Shown here piece after piece: positions 53,588 to 62,366 of a DNA stretch of 64,000 bases. The notes under the pieces are model-generated. The model was given only the letters and a program-made list of their open reading frames with translations. It made no database searches and had not been told where the DNA came from. Position 1 is the first letter of the stretch. Each line of letters opens with the position of its first letter. Both the position numbers and the translations under genes were made by a program. Origin of the DNA: Microbacterium terrae (GTDB lineage: Bacteria; Actinomycetota; Actinomycetes; Actinomycetales; Microbacteriaceae); the NCBI RefSeq assembly GCF_017831975.1, contig NZ_JAFDSS010000001.1:992001-1056000 (forward strand). Reading direction: 5' to 3'.

Positions 53588-55227
53588 GGCGTTCTCCGCA
53601 CCGATGCGAGCAGCTGGTCGGCGCTGGCGACGACCGTCGGCGCACCCGACGAGGCCCGGGCGTGCGACGCCGTGCTCACCCGCTGGCGTGCGAGCGGCCC
53701 CCAGGCCTGCACGGCGCAGAACGGGGCGCACTGCTGCCCGCCGTCGTCGCCGATCGTGCCCACGTGCACGCAGCACTGCACCAGGCGCTCCTCGAGCATG
53801 TTCGAGATGTCCTGGAACGGCTTGATCGTGATCCGCTTGACCCGCTCGCCCATGAGGCGACGCATCCGGTCGCGCTGCCCGGGGAGCCGGCTGGCCGCCA
53901 GGGTCGCGAGGGTGCTGATGCCGAGGTCGCACTGCTGGCAGACGTTCTGCCAGAGCGCCGCCGTGCGCGAGTCCGCCGGCGACGCCTGCTCGCTCAGCAG
54001 GTCGAGGAACGACGTCTTGACCAGCTCGCGCAGCTGCAGCGGGATCGACCGGTCGGCGACCCGGTTCGCGAGGCCGTCGGGGTCGATCTCGAGCCACTGC
54101 AGCAGCTCGTCGTGCCCGACGAGGGCGACGAGCGATCGCCAGACGCCCGAGTCGTCCTTGAGCAGGTAGCCGACCGAGGCGCAGTGCGGGTGCGAGCAGG
54201 GCAGCGCGGTGAGATCGTGCCAGTTCACCACGCCGCCGGTCTGCGGACCGAGCCGGGCGAGCACGCCGGTGTGGGTGAGCCTGTCCATCGGGTCGATGGG
54301 GTTGCCGCGCCCCGAGCCGAACACCGGCTGCAGGGCGATCCCACTGACGAACGGCGTTTCGAGGGCGCGCATCACCACGTCGCCGATCTCGTGGTCGTTG
54401 ACCCCGAGGGCCGCGGTCATCGTGAGGGTCGTGAAGATCTCCGCCTTCGACAGACGCTCGATCGCCGCGTCCTTGAACCGGGTGAGATCGCCGCCGCGGT
54501 GGTGGACGGATGCCTCGGCAGACGGCCCGTCGTACTGCAGGTAGACCTCGAGCCGGTCGCGGTGGCGGGCGAGGAGTTCGACCATGCGGTCGTCGCTCGC
54601 GATCAGCATCCCGTTCGTGTTGAGCATGATGCGCACGACCGGGCGCTCGACCAGCTCGGCGAGGAGCTCCTCGAGCTGCGGGTACAGCGTCGGTTCGCCG
54701 CCGGAGAGCATGAGCACGTCGAGGCGGCCGTTCTCGCGCGCCAGCCGCGCGTCGACATTCGCGAGCACGGTCTCGAGCGGCGCGACGCCGGTGAGCTGCG
54801 GCCCCGACGCCGTGAAGCACGTCGGGCAGCGCAGGTTGCAGTGCTCCGTGACGTCTTCGAGGAGGATGCAGGTGTGCTGCGTCTGCATCGCCGGCAGTCC
54901 GTACGCGTAAGCCTCGGGGATCTGCCGGTAGTTGTCGGGGCGGTCGGGCACGTGCTGCTTCGTCGGCGCCTGCCACTGCTCGAGGTAGCGGAGGATCTCG
55001 GGGTCCTCGTCGTAGAGCGTTCGCACGAGGCCGTGGTCGGGGCATCCGCGCTCGAGCCACACCCGCCCGTCACGCACCATGAGCATGCCCGACAGCCGCC
55101 GGACCGACGCGAGGTCGGCATCGGGATCATGACACTTCGGGCAGTACGCGGTCACGTACCGGTGGATGCGGTCGCCGCGCAGCGGCTGACCGTCGCCGAG
55201 CGTACGGCCGCGGAACGGGGTCGTCAT
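53584..55227 (-). CDS. Radical SAM enzyme with N- and C-terminal Cys motifs (MJ0619/Tes-like architecture)
   Basis: 547 aa. The N-terminus has YCPKCHD (Cys29, Cys32) and ERGCPDHG (Cys62), a zinc- or rubredoxin-like module. The radical SAM cluster is HCNLRCPTC (Cys130, 134, 137), followed by LMLSGGEPTLYPQLEELL. C-terminal cysteines in LPCSHPHCASVG, WQNVCQQCDLG, VQCCVHVG and QQCAPFCAVQ could bind extra Fe-S clusters. This layout resembles the class D methylase/tetraether synthase group, but identity was not tested. GTG at 55233 is an alternative start. Confidence 0.85.
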   Translation of the reverse strand: MTTPFRGRTLGDGQPLRGDRIHRYVTAYCPKCHDPDADLASVRRLSGMLMVRDGRVWLERGCPDHGLVRTLYDEDPEILRYLEQWQAPTKQHVPDRPDNYRQIPEAYAYGLPAMQTQHTCILLEDVTEHCNLRCPTCFTASGPQLTGVAPLETVLANVDARLARENGRLDVLMLSGGEPTLYPQLEELLAELVERPVVRIMLNTNGMLIASDDRMVELLARHRDRLEVYLQYDGPSAEASVHHRGGDLTRFKDAAIERLSKAEIFTTLTMTAALGVNDHEIGDVVMRALETPFVSGIALQPVFGSGRGNPIDPMDRLTHTGVLARLGPQTGGVVNWHDLTALPCSHPHCASVGYLLKDDSGVWRSLVALVGHDELLQWLEIDPDGLANRVADRSIPLQLRELVKTSFLDLLSEQASPADSRTAALWQNVCQQCDLGISTLATLAASRLPGQRDRMRRLMGERVKRITIKPFQDISNMLEERLVQCCVHVGTIGDDGGQQCAPFCAVQAWGPLARQRVSTASHARASSGAPTVVASADQLLASVRRTP

Positions 55228-55288
55228 CGTCACAGGGTCTCCCAACGGATGTGGCGGAGGTGCGTCTTGAGGGTGGTCGTCTCCGCGG

Positions 55289-55720
55289 TCAGTACGTCGT
55301 GAGCAGTGCCACGCACACGCCGCCCACGATGAGCACCCCGGCGCCGACCGCGATGAGGATGCCTGCACCGGTGCGCCGGGTGCGCGGGATGACCGCGAGG
55401 ATGATCCCCGCGATGAGCAGCAGCGGCGGCATCCCCAGCCAGGCCATGATCGGGATCCAGTACATGTCGGTCCCGCCGACGAGGAGCGAGAGCGCCCACA
55501 CGAGGAGGAACGCGGCGACGCCGATCCCGATGCCGAGCCACAGCGACCCGTGCCCGCCCGGTGACGGCTGCGGTGCTCCCGGCGGCTCTTCGCCGGGAGG
55601 TGGGGGAGGTCCGGGGGGCTGTCCACCGGCCGGCGGCGGTGCGCCGGGAGGCGGCGTGAAGCCGGGAGGCGGGCCGTATCCGGCGGGAGGGCCGTACCCG
55701 GGCGGTGGGGCGTCAGTCAT
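55289..55720 (-). CDS. Pro/Gly-rich two-helix membrane protein
   Basis: 143 aa. Residues 1-55 are almost entirely Pro, Gly, Ala and Tyr (PPPGYGPPAGYGPPPGF pattern). Helices follow at SLWLGIGIGVAAFLLVWALS and MPPLLLIAGIILAVI, then AGILIAVGAGVLIVGGVCVA. The low-complexity N-terminus is probably cytosolic. GGAGG precedes the ATG, which overlaps the end of the Lgt-like gene by 8 bp. Function unknown. Confidence 0.78.
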   Translation of the reverse strand: MTDAPPPGYGPPAGYGPPPGFTPPPGAPPPAGGQPPGPPPPPGEEPPGAPQPSPGGHGSLWLGIGIGVAAFLLVWALSLLVGGTDMYWIPIMAWLGMPPLLLIAGIILAVIPRTRRTGAGILIAVGAGVLIVGGVCVALLTTY

Positions 55721-56498
55721 CGCGACCTCCGAGGGGGGATGGGACGGGGGATGCCGCCGGCAGCGGCCGGGCGATGCGCACCACGCGCCAGGCGAGCAGC
55801 GGCAGCATGACGAGGAGGAACCACTGCGGACGCGTGAGCCCGAGCCAGACCTGCTCGTTCGCGCGCGCGAACTCGACGAGGAACCGGAACAGGGCGTAGG
55901 CGGCGACGTAGGCGACGAACAGCTCGCCGGGCCGGCGCATCCGGTCGCGCATGCGCCAGAGCACGGCGAACGCGGCGATCTGGAACAGCGCCTCGTAGAG
56001 GTATGTGGGATGAAGACCCACGCCGGCTGGTCCGCCGAGCGCGGCGGCGTGCTCGGGTGTGAGGATGATGCCCCAGTCGCCGCCCGTCGGGTGTCCGGGC
56101 AGCTCGGTGAGGAGGCACCCGATGCGGCCGATGCCGATCGCGAGGGCGACGGCGGGCGCGAACAGGTCTCCGGTCGAGGGGGAGTAGCGGGTGATGAGCT
56201 TGCCGACGTGCACGCCGATCCATGCGCCGACCAGTCCGGCCAGCACACTGCGGTTGCCGTCCATCCACCACTGGGCGAGGGTATCGTTCGCGCTCGGGTC
56301 GACCTGCTGCCACCAGGTGCCCACGCGCGATCCGATCGCGCCGAAGGCGAGGCAGGTGCCCGCGATGATCCACAGCCGATCGTCGTGGAGGCCCCGGCGG
56401 CGCACCTCCCACGCGAAGACGGCGATCCCGGCCGCGATCCCGAGCGCGACGAAGACCGCGTGCACGACGCCGTCGCCGGCGGCCGGAAGGCCGATCAT
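55713..56498 (-). CDS. Lgt-like (prolipoprotein diacylglyceryl transferase family) membrane protein
   Basis: 261 aa with about seven helices. The Lgt signature is recognisable in AIGIGRIGCLLTELPGHPTG (Lgt: GRxGNFxNxExxG), with the Arg, Glu and Gly kept but the Asn replaced by Cys. HPTYLYEALFQIAAFAVLW and FRFLVEFARANEQVWLGLTR match the other core blocks. It could move a diacylglyceryl group from phosphatidylglycerol to an unknown acceptor. It is the first gene of a four-gene operon with a radical SAM enzyme. The housekeeping lgt is not in this window. Confidence 0.82.
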   Translation of the reverse strand: MIGLPAAGDGVVHAVFVALGIAAGIAVFAWEVRRRGLHDDRLWIIAGTCLAFGAIGSRVGTWWQQVDPSANDTLAQWWMDGNRSVLAGLVGAWIGVHVGKLITRYSPSTGDLFAPAVALAIGIGRIGCLLTELPGHPTGGDWGIILTPEHAAALGGPAGVGLHPTYLYEALFQIAAFAVLWRMRDRMRRPGELFVAYVAAYALFRFLVEFARANEQVWLGLTRPQWFLLVMLPLLAWRVVRIARPLPAASPVPSPLGGRDD

Positions 56499-56504
56499 GC
56501 GCGA

Positions 56505-56510
56505 ACTCTA
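56505..56510 (-). promoter_or_regulatory. Leaderless -10 box (Lgt-like/radical SAM operon)
   Basis: On the minus strand TAGAGT lies 6 nt before the ATG at 56498. Confidence 0.5.
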
Positions 56511-56557
56511 TCGCCGCGCACGCGGTCAGGGTGGGAATGACGGCGACGACGTTCGCG

Positions 56558-58348
56558 TCAGCGTCCGGCGGCGTACCCCTGCATCCCCCGCGCGTTGGCC
56601 GCGCCCCACAGGAGCCCCGACTCGCGATCGATTCCGACGGCCGAGAGACGCCCCAGGCGCCAGTCGCCGGCGCGAACGACGTCGTGTCCCCGGCGCCGCA
56701 GCCCGTCGATCACATCGTCTCCGAGGCGGTCCTCGACCACGACTCCCGCCGGCTCCCACGTGCGCGGCCAGAACGAGTCGACGAGCGCCGTCGTGTGGAG
56801 GGTCGGTGCGTCGAACGCCTCCTGCGCGGTCCATCCGCCCACGAGCATCCGCAGCAGCGCGGGCAGCTGCCACTGGTCCTGCTGGTCACCGCCGGGCGTG
56901 CCCAGTGCCGCGATGGCGGCGCCGTCGCGCAGCACGAGGGTGGGCGTCAGCGTGGTGCGCGGGCGTGCCCCGGGGCGCAGCGCGGAGGGCGCCGACTCGT
57001 CGAGCCACATCATCTGCAGCCGCGTGCCGAGGCAGAACCCGAGCTCGGGAATGGCGGGCGAGGACTGCAGCCAGCCGCCCGACGGCGTCACGGCGACGAT
57101 GTTGCCCCAGCGGTCGACGACGTCGATGTGGCAGGTGTCGCCGCGCGTCTCGCCGGTGCGCGCGACCGTCGGCTCGCCCGTTCCGGCGAAGGCCACCTGC
57201 TCGTCGGCGGTGCGACGCAGCGGCGGGCGGAACCCGGGGTCGCCGTCGACGATGCCCGGCCGCCACTCCCGCGACGCCTCGGCGCCGATCGATTCCCGGC
57301 GAGCCGCGACGAAGTCGTCGCCGAGCAGCGTGGTGAGCGCGGCGCCGTCGCCGAAGTGCGCGTCGCGGTCGGCGAGTACCAGCTTCAGCGTCTCGATCAC
57401 GGTGTGCGCGCCGTCCGGCGTCGAGACGTCGAGCAGATCGTCGGGGAGGGGCTCGAGGATGCGGAGCGCCTCGAGGAGCGCCGGTCCCTGGCACCACGCG
57501 CCGGCCTTGGCGACGACATGGCCGCGGAACGGTGCGGTGACTGCCGCCTCGTACCCGGCGCGGAACCCGGCGAAGTCGTCGGCGGTGATCACCGCCGCGT
57601 GCTCGCCTCCCGACGCGTGGCGGTGCGGCGCGCGGAGGAAGGCCGACGCCGTCTGTGCGACGAACCCGGTGGCCCACTCGTCGCGGGCGGCGTCGATGCG
57701 CGCCTCGCGCGTCGGAGCCTCGGCGCCTGCGGTGATGAGTCGTTCGAGCACACCCGCGTACGCGGGGTTGCGGTGCAGACTCCCCGCCGCCGGCACGCCT
57801 CCGTCCGGCAGCCACAGCTCGGCGGAAGAGGGCCAGTCGACGCGGAACAGATCCTGCACCCGCTCGATCGTCGCCACCGTCGTGGGCAGCAGCGGCACGC
57901 CCGCCCGGGCGTACCCGATGGTCGGTGCGAGCACGTCGTCGAGCTCCAGCGTGCCGTGGTCGCGCAGCAGCAGGAGCCAGGCGTCCACGGCGCCCGGCAC
58001 GGCGGCCGCGAGGCCACCGGCGCCGGGCACGAGATCGAGACCTTCGGAGCGGAAGTGCGTGATCGTCGCGCCCGCCGGCGCCGGGCCCTGGCCCATCAGC
58101 ACGCGTGCGGTGCCCGGCTCCCCGGCGGTCGCGAAGATGCCGACGAGGTCGCCGCCCGGACCGTTCAGGTGCGGCTCGACCACGTGCAGCGCGAAGCCTC
58201 CGGCGACCGCGGCATCGAACGCGTTCCCGCCGCGCTCGAGCATCGACTGGGCGACGGCCGTCGCGATCCAGTGCGTCGACGCGGCCATGCCGAACGTGCC
58301 CGACAGGGTCGGGCGCGTGGTGAACGCGGGAGGTGCCGAGAAGCTCAC
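56558..58348 (-). CDS. Gamma-glutamyltransferase family Ntn-hydrolase
   Basis: 596 aa. The N-terminal block MAASTHWIATAVAQSMLERG and GNAFDAAVAGGFALHVVEPH is the family's first domain. The autocleavage site and Thr nucleophile fit GDTCHIDVVDRWGNIVAVTP; the downstream SGGWLQSSP and PGARPRTTLTPTLVL are the expected substrate-binding segments. No signal peptide is visible, so it is likely cytosolic, unlike the periplasmic E. coli enzyme. Its GTG overlaps the start-stop junction with pepP (GTGA), and both act on peptides or glutathione-like compounds. Confidence 0.9.
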   Translation of the reverse strand: MSFSAPPAFTTRPTLSGTFGMAASTHWIATAVAQSMLERGGNAFDAAVAGGFALHVVEPHLNGPGGDLVGIFATAGEPGTARVLMGQGPAPAGATITHFRSEGLDLVPGAGGLAAAVPGAVDAWLLLLRDHGTLELDDVLAPTIGYARAGVPLLPTTVATIERVQDLFRVDWPSSAELWLPDGGVPAAGSLHRNPAYAGVLERLITAGAEAPTREARIDAARDEWATGFVAQTASAFLRAPHRHASGGEHAAVITADDFAGFRAGYEAAVTAPFRGHVVAKAGAWCQGPALLEALRILEPLPDDLLDVSTPDGAHTVIETLKLVLADRDAHFGDGAALTTLLGDDFVAARRESIGAEASREWRPGIVDGDPGFRPPLRRTADEQVAFAGTGEPTVARTGETRGDTCHIDVVDRWGNIVAVTPSGGWLQSSPAIPELGFCLGTRLQMMWLDESAPSALRPGARPRTTLTPTLVLRDGAAIAALGTPGGDQQDQWQLPALLRMLVGGWTAQEAFDAPTLHTTALVDSFWPRTWEPAGVVVEDRLGDDVIDGLRRRGHDVVRAGDWRLGRLSAVGIDRESGLLWGAANARGMQGYAAGR

Positions 58349-59769
58349 GCCGCCGGGTTCAGGCGCGCGATCCAGGTCTCGACCTCGTCGGCCGTGCGCG
58401 GGATGCCGGCCGACAGGTTCACCGCGCCCTCCGCCGTCATGAGCACGTCGTCCTCGATGCGCACGCCGATGCCGCGGTACTCCTCGGGGACGGTCAGATC
58501 GTCGATCTGGAAGTACAGTCCCGGCTCGATCGTGAACACCATGCCCGGCTCGAGGATGCCGTCGTAGTACATCTCGCGACGCGCCTGGGCGCAGTCGTGC
58601 ACGTCGATCCCCAGGTGGTGGCTCGTGCCGTGCACCATGTACCGACGGTGCTGGCCGCCGCTGTCGGCATCCAGCGCCTCCTGCGCGGTCACGGGCAGCA
58701 GTCCCCACTCGGCGGTGCGGGCCGCGATCACGCGCATGGCGGCCTCGTGCACCGAGCGGAACGTGACGCCCGGCACCGCCGCGGCGAACGCCGCGTCGGC
58801 CGCCTCGCGGACGGTCTCGTAGACGCGGCGCTGGATGTCGGTGAACCGACCGCTCACCGGCAGCGTGCGGGTGATGTCGGCGGTGTACAGGCTGTCGACC
58901 TCGACGCCCGCGTCGACGAGGATCAGGTCGCCGGGAACCACGGCGCCGTCGTTGCGCGTCCAGTGCAGGTAGCAGGCGTGGGGGCCGGATGCCGCGATCG
59001 TGTCGTAGCCGACCGCGTTGCCGTCGGTGCGGGCGCGTCGGTGGAAGACTCCCTCCACCACCCGCTCGCCCCGCGCATGCGCGACAGCGTCGGAGAGGTG
59101 CGCGACGATGTCGTCGAAGCCCTGCGCGGTCACGTCGACGGCGAGGCGCATCTGGGCGATCTCGTACTCATCCTTGACGAGGCGCAGCTCCGACACGGCC
59201 CGGGCGAGGTCGGCGTCGTCGTCGAGCACCACGTCGTCGTCGCCCGCGGCGAACTCGTCGATGTGCGCGGTCGCGATGCCCAGGTCGGCGGCGACGCCGG
59301 GGAGCGCAGGTCGCGGTCCGATCCAGAACTCGCCCACCGAAGCGTCGGAGTAGAACTCCGCGGTGGTGCGGTCTGCGCGCTCGCGGAAGTAGAGGGTCAC
59401 GTCGTGACCGTCGGCAGCAGGTTCGAACACGAGCACGGCGCCGGGCTCCGAGTCCGCTCCCCACCCGGTGAGGTGCGAGAAAGCCGAGTGCGCGCGGAAG
59501 GCGTAGTCGGTGTCGTTGCTGCGCTGCTTGAGGTCGCCGGCGGGGATCACGAGCCGCTTGCCGGGGAACAGGGCCGACAGCGCATCACGGCGCGCTGCGG
59601 CGTACGGCGCCTGCGCGCGCTCGACCGGCAGCGAGTCCGGCCGCTCGGACCAGCCCGTGGAGATGGTGTCGAGGAAGCCCTGTCCGTACGGCTGTCGACG
59701 GTTCGTGCTCGTCGTCGTGGCCTGCGTCGGTTCCTGCGCGATCGTGTCGCCTTCGCCCGTGGTGCTCAT
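58345..59769 (-). CDS. pepP: Xaa-Pro aminopeptidase (PepP, M24B)
   Basis: 474 aa with the N-terminal creatinase-like domain (KRLVIPAGDLKQRSNDTDYA) and C-terminal pita-bread domain. Metal ligands are visible in LILVDAGVEVDSLYTADITR (two Asp), HGTSHHLGIDVHDC (His), EPGMVFTIEPGLYF (Glu) and GVRIEDDVLM (Glu). It removes N-terminal residues before proline. The N-terminus is Thr/Gln-rich. GAGACT lies 6 nt before the ATG. It is the first gene of a two-gene unit with the glutamyltransferase. Confidence 0.92.
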   Translation of the reverse strand: MSTTGEGDTIAQEPTQATTTSTNRRQPYGQGFLDTISTGWSERPDSLPVERAQAPYAAARRDALSALFPGKRLVIPAGDLKQRSNDTDYAFRAHSAFSHLTGWGADSEPGAVLVFEPAADGHDVTLYFRERADRTTAEFYSDASVGEFWIGPRPALPGVAADLGIATAHIDEFAAGDDDVVLDDDADLARAVSELRLVKDEYEIAQMRLAVDVTAQGFDDIVAHLSDAVAHARGERVVEGVFHRRARTDGNAVGYDTIAASGPHACYLHWTRNDGAVVPGDLILVDAGVEVDSLYTADITRTLPVSGRFTDIQRRVYETVREAADAAFAAAVPGVTFRSVHEAAMRVIAARTAEWGLLPVTAQEALDADSGGQHRRYMVHGTSHHLGIDVHDCAQARREMYYDGILEPGMVFTIEPGLYFQIDDLTVPEEYRGIGVRIEDDVLMTAEGAVNLSAGIPRTADEVETWIARLNPAA

Positions 59770-59818
59770 CGTCCCAGTCTCGCACGCGGGAGCCGTCGTC
59801 GCCGCCGGAATGATGCGG

Positions 59819-60841
59819 TCAGCCGAGGGGCTCCAGCTGCACCACGAGGGGGCGGTGATCGCTGGTGGAGCCGCTCGAGGCGTCGAGCACGAGCGAGCCG
59901 GTCGCCCGCCAGTGGCCCGAGGCCAGAACGTGGTCGATCGGAGCGCCCGCGAGCGCCGGCATGGCCGTCGTCCAGGTTCCGACCGCGCCGTTGCCGGTCT
60001 CGACTGCGGCGTCGTGGCAGCGGCCGAGGGTGCCGTCTTCGACGCCGAGCTGCCCCATGTGGTCGACCGTCGCGTTGAAGTCGCCCGCCATGATCACATC
60101 GTCCTGGCCGCACTGGTCGGCGAGCCATTGCAGGTCGGCGCGCCAGTGCTCCATGTCGTCGGGCCGCGGCGCCACCGCGTGCGCGGCGACGATGGTCGGG
60201 CCGGTGCCGTCGACGGGCATCGCCACGACGCTCGGAACGGTGGATGTGTTGCTCGTGCCGTCGGCGGAGGACGCGATGACCGAGTAGTCGCCGAGGGCGG
60301 GGGAGATGAGGAGCGTGGTCGACCGTGCGTCCCAGCCGTCTTCGCCGTATTCGGCGTGGTGCACCCACATCGGATGCCCGAGCTCGCGCATCGCGATCGC
60401 CACCTGCTCGCCGGATTCGACCGTCGTCTCGGGGAGGGTGACGATGTCGGCGCTCATCGCCACGGCGATCTTCGCGACGCGCTGCGGGTCGGTGGCCTCG
60501 CCGCCCGACGTGTTCCACGTCAACACGCGGATGCTCTCGTCCGTCTCGGCGGGAAGCCCGGTGGTGCCGATACCCCGGCTCACCATGATGACCGAGCCTG
60601 CGACCGCGGCGACGCCGAACACGATCGCCAGCGACAGCGCGAAGGCCCGCATCGGACGGATGAGCGACATCAGCATCGCGAGCACCAGCAGGGCGACGAA
60701 GACGCCGACGAGGATGCCGCGGAACGACACGATCTGCGCGATCGGGAACAGGTGCTCGACGCGGAAGAAGACCGGCCAGGTGAGGACCGCCGCCGTGATC
60801 GCGCAGAGCACGGTCACGAGGATCCCCAGCAGCCGAAACAC
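59819..60841 (-). CDS. Membrane-anchored endonuclease/exonuclease/phosphatase-fold enzyme
   Basis: 340 aa. Three N-terminal helices (LLGILVTVLCAITAAVLTWP; GILVGVFVALLVLAMLMSLI; FALSLAIVFGVAAVAGSVIM) anchor an external domain. Catalytic elements are VLTWNTSGGE, TLPETTVES, VIMAGDFNATVDH and TSDHRPLVV, the EEP fold also found in DNase I and phosphodiesterases. It may be an extracellular nuclease or sphingomyelinase-type phosphodiesterase. It has its own leaderless promoter. Confidence 0.88.
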   Translation of the reverse strand: MFRLLGILVTVLCAITAAVLTWPVFFRVEHLFPIAQIVSFRGILVGVFVALLVLAMLMSLIRPMRAFALSLAIVFGVAAVAGSVIMVSRGIGTTGLPAETDESIRVLTWNTSGGEATDPQRVAKIAVAMSADIVTLPETTVESGEQVAIAMRELGHPMWVHHAEYGEDGWDARSTTLLISPALGDYSVIASSADGTSNTSTVPSVVAMPVDGTGPTIVAAHAVAPRPDDMEHWRADLQWLADQCGQDDVIMAGDFNATVDHMGQLGVEDGTLGRCHDAAVETGNGAVGTWTTAMPALAGAPIDHVLASGHWRATGSLVLDASSGSTSDHRPLVVQLEPLG

Positions 60842-60848
60842 GACCGCG

Positions 60849-60854
60849 AGCCTA
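60849..60854 (-). promoter_or_regulatory. Leaderless -10 box (EEP-fold enzyme)
   Basis: On the minus strand TAGGCT lies 7 nt before the GTG at 60841. Confidence 0.5.
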
Positions 60855-60932
60855 TGTCAAGAGGCTGGGAGATCGGTCAGCGACGGGCCGGGAACGACGA
60901 TGCCCGCCCCCGGAACCCACCGGCGATCGCGC

Positions 60933-60938
60933 TACGCT
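60933..60938 (+). promoter_or_regulatory. Leaderless -10 box (PHP enzyme)
   Basis: TACGCT lies 6 nt before the GTG at 60945. Confidence 0.55.
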
Positions 60939-60944
60939 CGGACG

Positions 60945-61808
60945 GTGCATGCGACGCGGCGATTCGACGGGCCCAGCGACCTGCATCTGCATTCCGTGCA
61001 CTCCGACGGGACCGAGCCTCCTGCCGCGGTGATGTCGGCCGCACACCGCCACGGGCTCCGCACCGCAGCACTCACCGACCACGACACGACGTCGGGGTGG
61101 GCGGAGGCTGCGGAGGCGGCATCCTCGCTCGGGATGACGTTCATCCCCGGAATGGAGCTGTCCGCACGCCACGAGTGGCGGAGCGTCCACGTGCTCGCGT
61201 ACCTCGTCGATCCCGACGACGCGCAGCTGCGGGCCATGACCGACCGCATCCGGTCGTCGCGCCTGGATCGCGCGCGCCTCATGGCCGACCGGATCGCGCG
61301 CGACTACGACCTCGTCTGGGACGACATCCTCGCCCAGACGACCGACGGGGCGACCGTGGGGCGCCCGCACATCGCCGACGCGCTCATCGCGCGCGGCCTC
61401 GTTCGCGACCGCGCCGAGGCGTTCTCGGGAATCCTCAGCCCGCGCGGCGACTACTACGTCGCCCTGTATGCCCCCGATCCCGTCACGGCGGTCGCCCTGG
61501 TGAGCGGCGCCGGGGGAGTGCCGATCATCGCGCACCCCGCCGGTCGCGCCGGCGTGCTCCCCGACCGCCTGCTCGAGCGCATGCTCGATGCCGGCCTCGC
61601 CGGGTTCGAGCTCGGGCATCGGGAGAACACCGGATCGGGCCTGCGGATGCTGCAGCAGCTGTGCCGCGACCGCGATCTCATCGTCACGGGGTCGAGCGAC
61701 TACCACGGACTCGGCAAGCCCAACCAGCCGGGGGAGCACACCACCGCGGACGACATGGTCGCCCGCATCATCGAGCGCGCAGACGGAAGCGCCCCCGTCT
61801 ACCCGTAG
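60945..61808 (+). CDS. PHP-domain metal-dependent phosphoesterase
   Basis: 287 aa. The PHP motifs are SDLHLHSVHSDGTEPP (His-x-His), AALTDHDTTSGW, FIPGMELSA, PIIAHPAGR and VTGSSDYHGLGK, providing histidine and aspartate ligands for two or three metal ions. Related enzymes act as 3'-phosphoesterases or cyclic-phosphate hydrolases. It is a stand-alone protein, not a polymerase fusion. The GTG is supported by its -10 box. It is divergent from the EEP enzyme. Confidence 0.9.
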   Translation: MHATRRFDGPSDLHLHSVHSDGTEPPAAVMSAAHRHGLRTAALTDHDTTSGWAEAAEAASSLGMTFIPGMELSARHEWRSVHVLAYLVDPDDAQLRAMTDRIRSSRLDRARLMADRIARDYDLVWDDILAQTTDGATVGRPHIADALIARGLVRDRAEAFSGILSPRGDYYVALYAPDPVTAVALVSGAGGVPIIAHPAGRAGVLPDRLLERMLDAGLAGFELGHRENTGSGLRMLQQLCRDRDLIVTGSSDYHGLGKPNQPGEHTTADDMVARIIERADGSAPVYP

Positions 61809-61824
61809 GCGGACAGGGGCGCTT
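61787..61824. terminator. Terminator hairpin between the PHP and SHOCT genes
   Basis: AAGCGCCCC (inside the PHP gene end) pairs with GGGGCGCTT, flanking the PHP stop codon. Confidence 0.6.
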
Positions 61825-61840
61825 GCGCGTCAGGCTGCGA

Positions 61841-62239
61841 TCAGCCGAGGGCCTTGGCCTTCAGCGCGTCGAACTCGGCCTGCGAGATGGCGCCGGCGTC
61901 GAGCAGGCCCTTCGCCTTGGCGATCTCGTCTGCCGCGCTCGCAGAGCCCGGGCCGCCGGCGACCGACTTGATGTACGCGTCCTGTGCGGCCTTCATGTCG
62001 GCGGCTTCGCGCGCGCCGCGCTCGGCCATGCCCTTGCCGCGGGCGATCAAGTACACCAGCGCGGTGAGGAACGGCACGAAGATCAGGAAGATGATCCACA
62101 CCGCCTTCCACCAGCCGTTGAGCTTGTGGTCGCGGAACAGGTCTCCGATGATCGAGAACAGCACCATCAGGTAGGCCACGAAGACGAAGATCCACAGGAA
62201 CCACCAGATGATGTCCCAGAAGTTCGACCAGAGGTCCAT
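61841..62239 (-). CDS. SHOCT-domain membrane protein
   Basis: 132 aa. Two hydrophobic segments (FWDIIWWFLWIFVFVAYLMV and AVWIIFLIFVPFLTALVYLI) form a PLDc_N-like membrane module. The C-terminal SHOCT motif is EIAKAKGLLDAGAISQAEFD followed by ALKAKALG. SHOCT domains usually mediate oligomerisation. GGAGCACGAA precedes the ATG, giving a normal leader. TAGTGT at 62294-62299 on the minus strand could be the -10. Its function is unknown. Confidence 0.9.
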   Translation of the reverse strand: MDLWSNFWDIIWWFLWIFVFVAYLMVLFSIIGDLFRDHKLNGWWKAVWIIFLIFVPFLTALVYLIARGKGMAERGAREAADMKAAQDAYIKSVAGGPGSASAADEIAKAKGLLDAGAISQAEFDALKAKALG

Positions 62240-62332
62240 TTCGTGCTCCTTGCTTAGAAGATCTCCCGCCCGAGGGGTGCGGGTCCGGGGATCACACTAG
62301 CGCCTGCGGGGGCGGTCGTGTGGACTCCCACG

Positions 62333-62348
62333 CCGCGGAATTCCGCGG
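62333..62348. repeat. 16-bp perfect palindrome downstream of the helicase gene
   Basis: CCGCGGAATTCCGCGG lies 19 bp after the helicase stop. It may form part of its transcription terminator or be a protein-binding site; the loop would be very small. Confidence 0.45.
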
Positions 62349-62366
62349 TTCTCTGAGGGGCGGGCG

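Noticed and set aside
59510..62257. A 915-codon plus-strand frame
   Set aside because: It has no recognisable domain and overlaps four well-supported genes on both strands.
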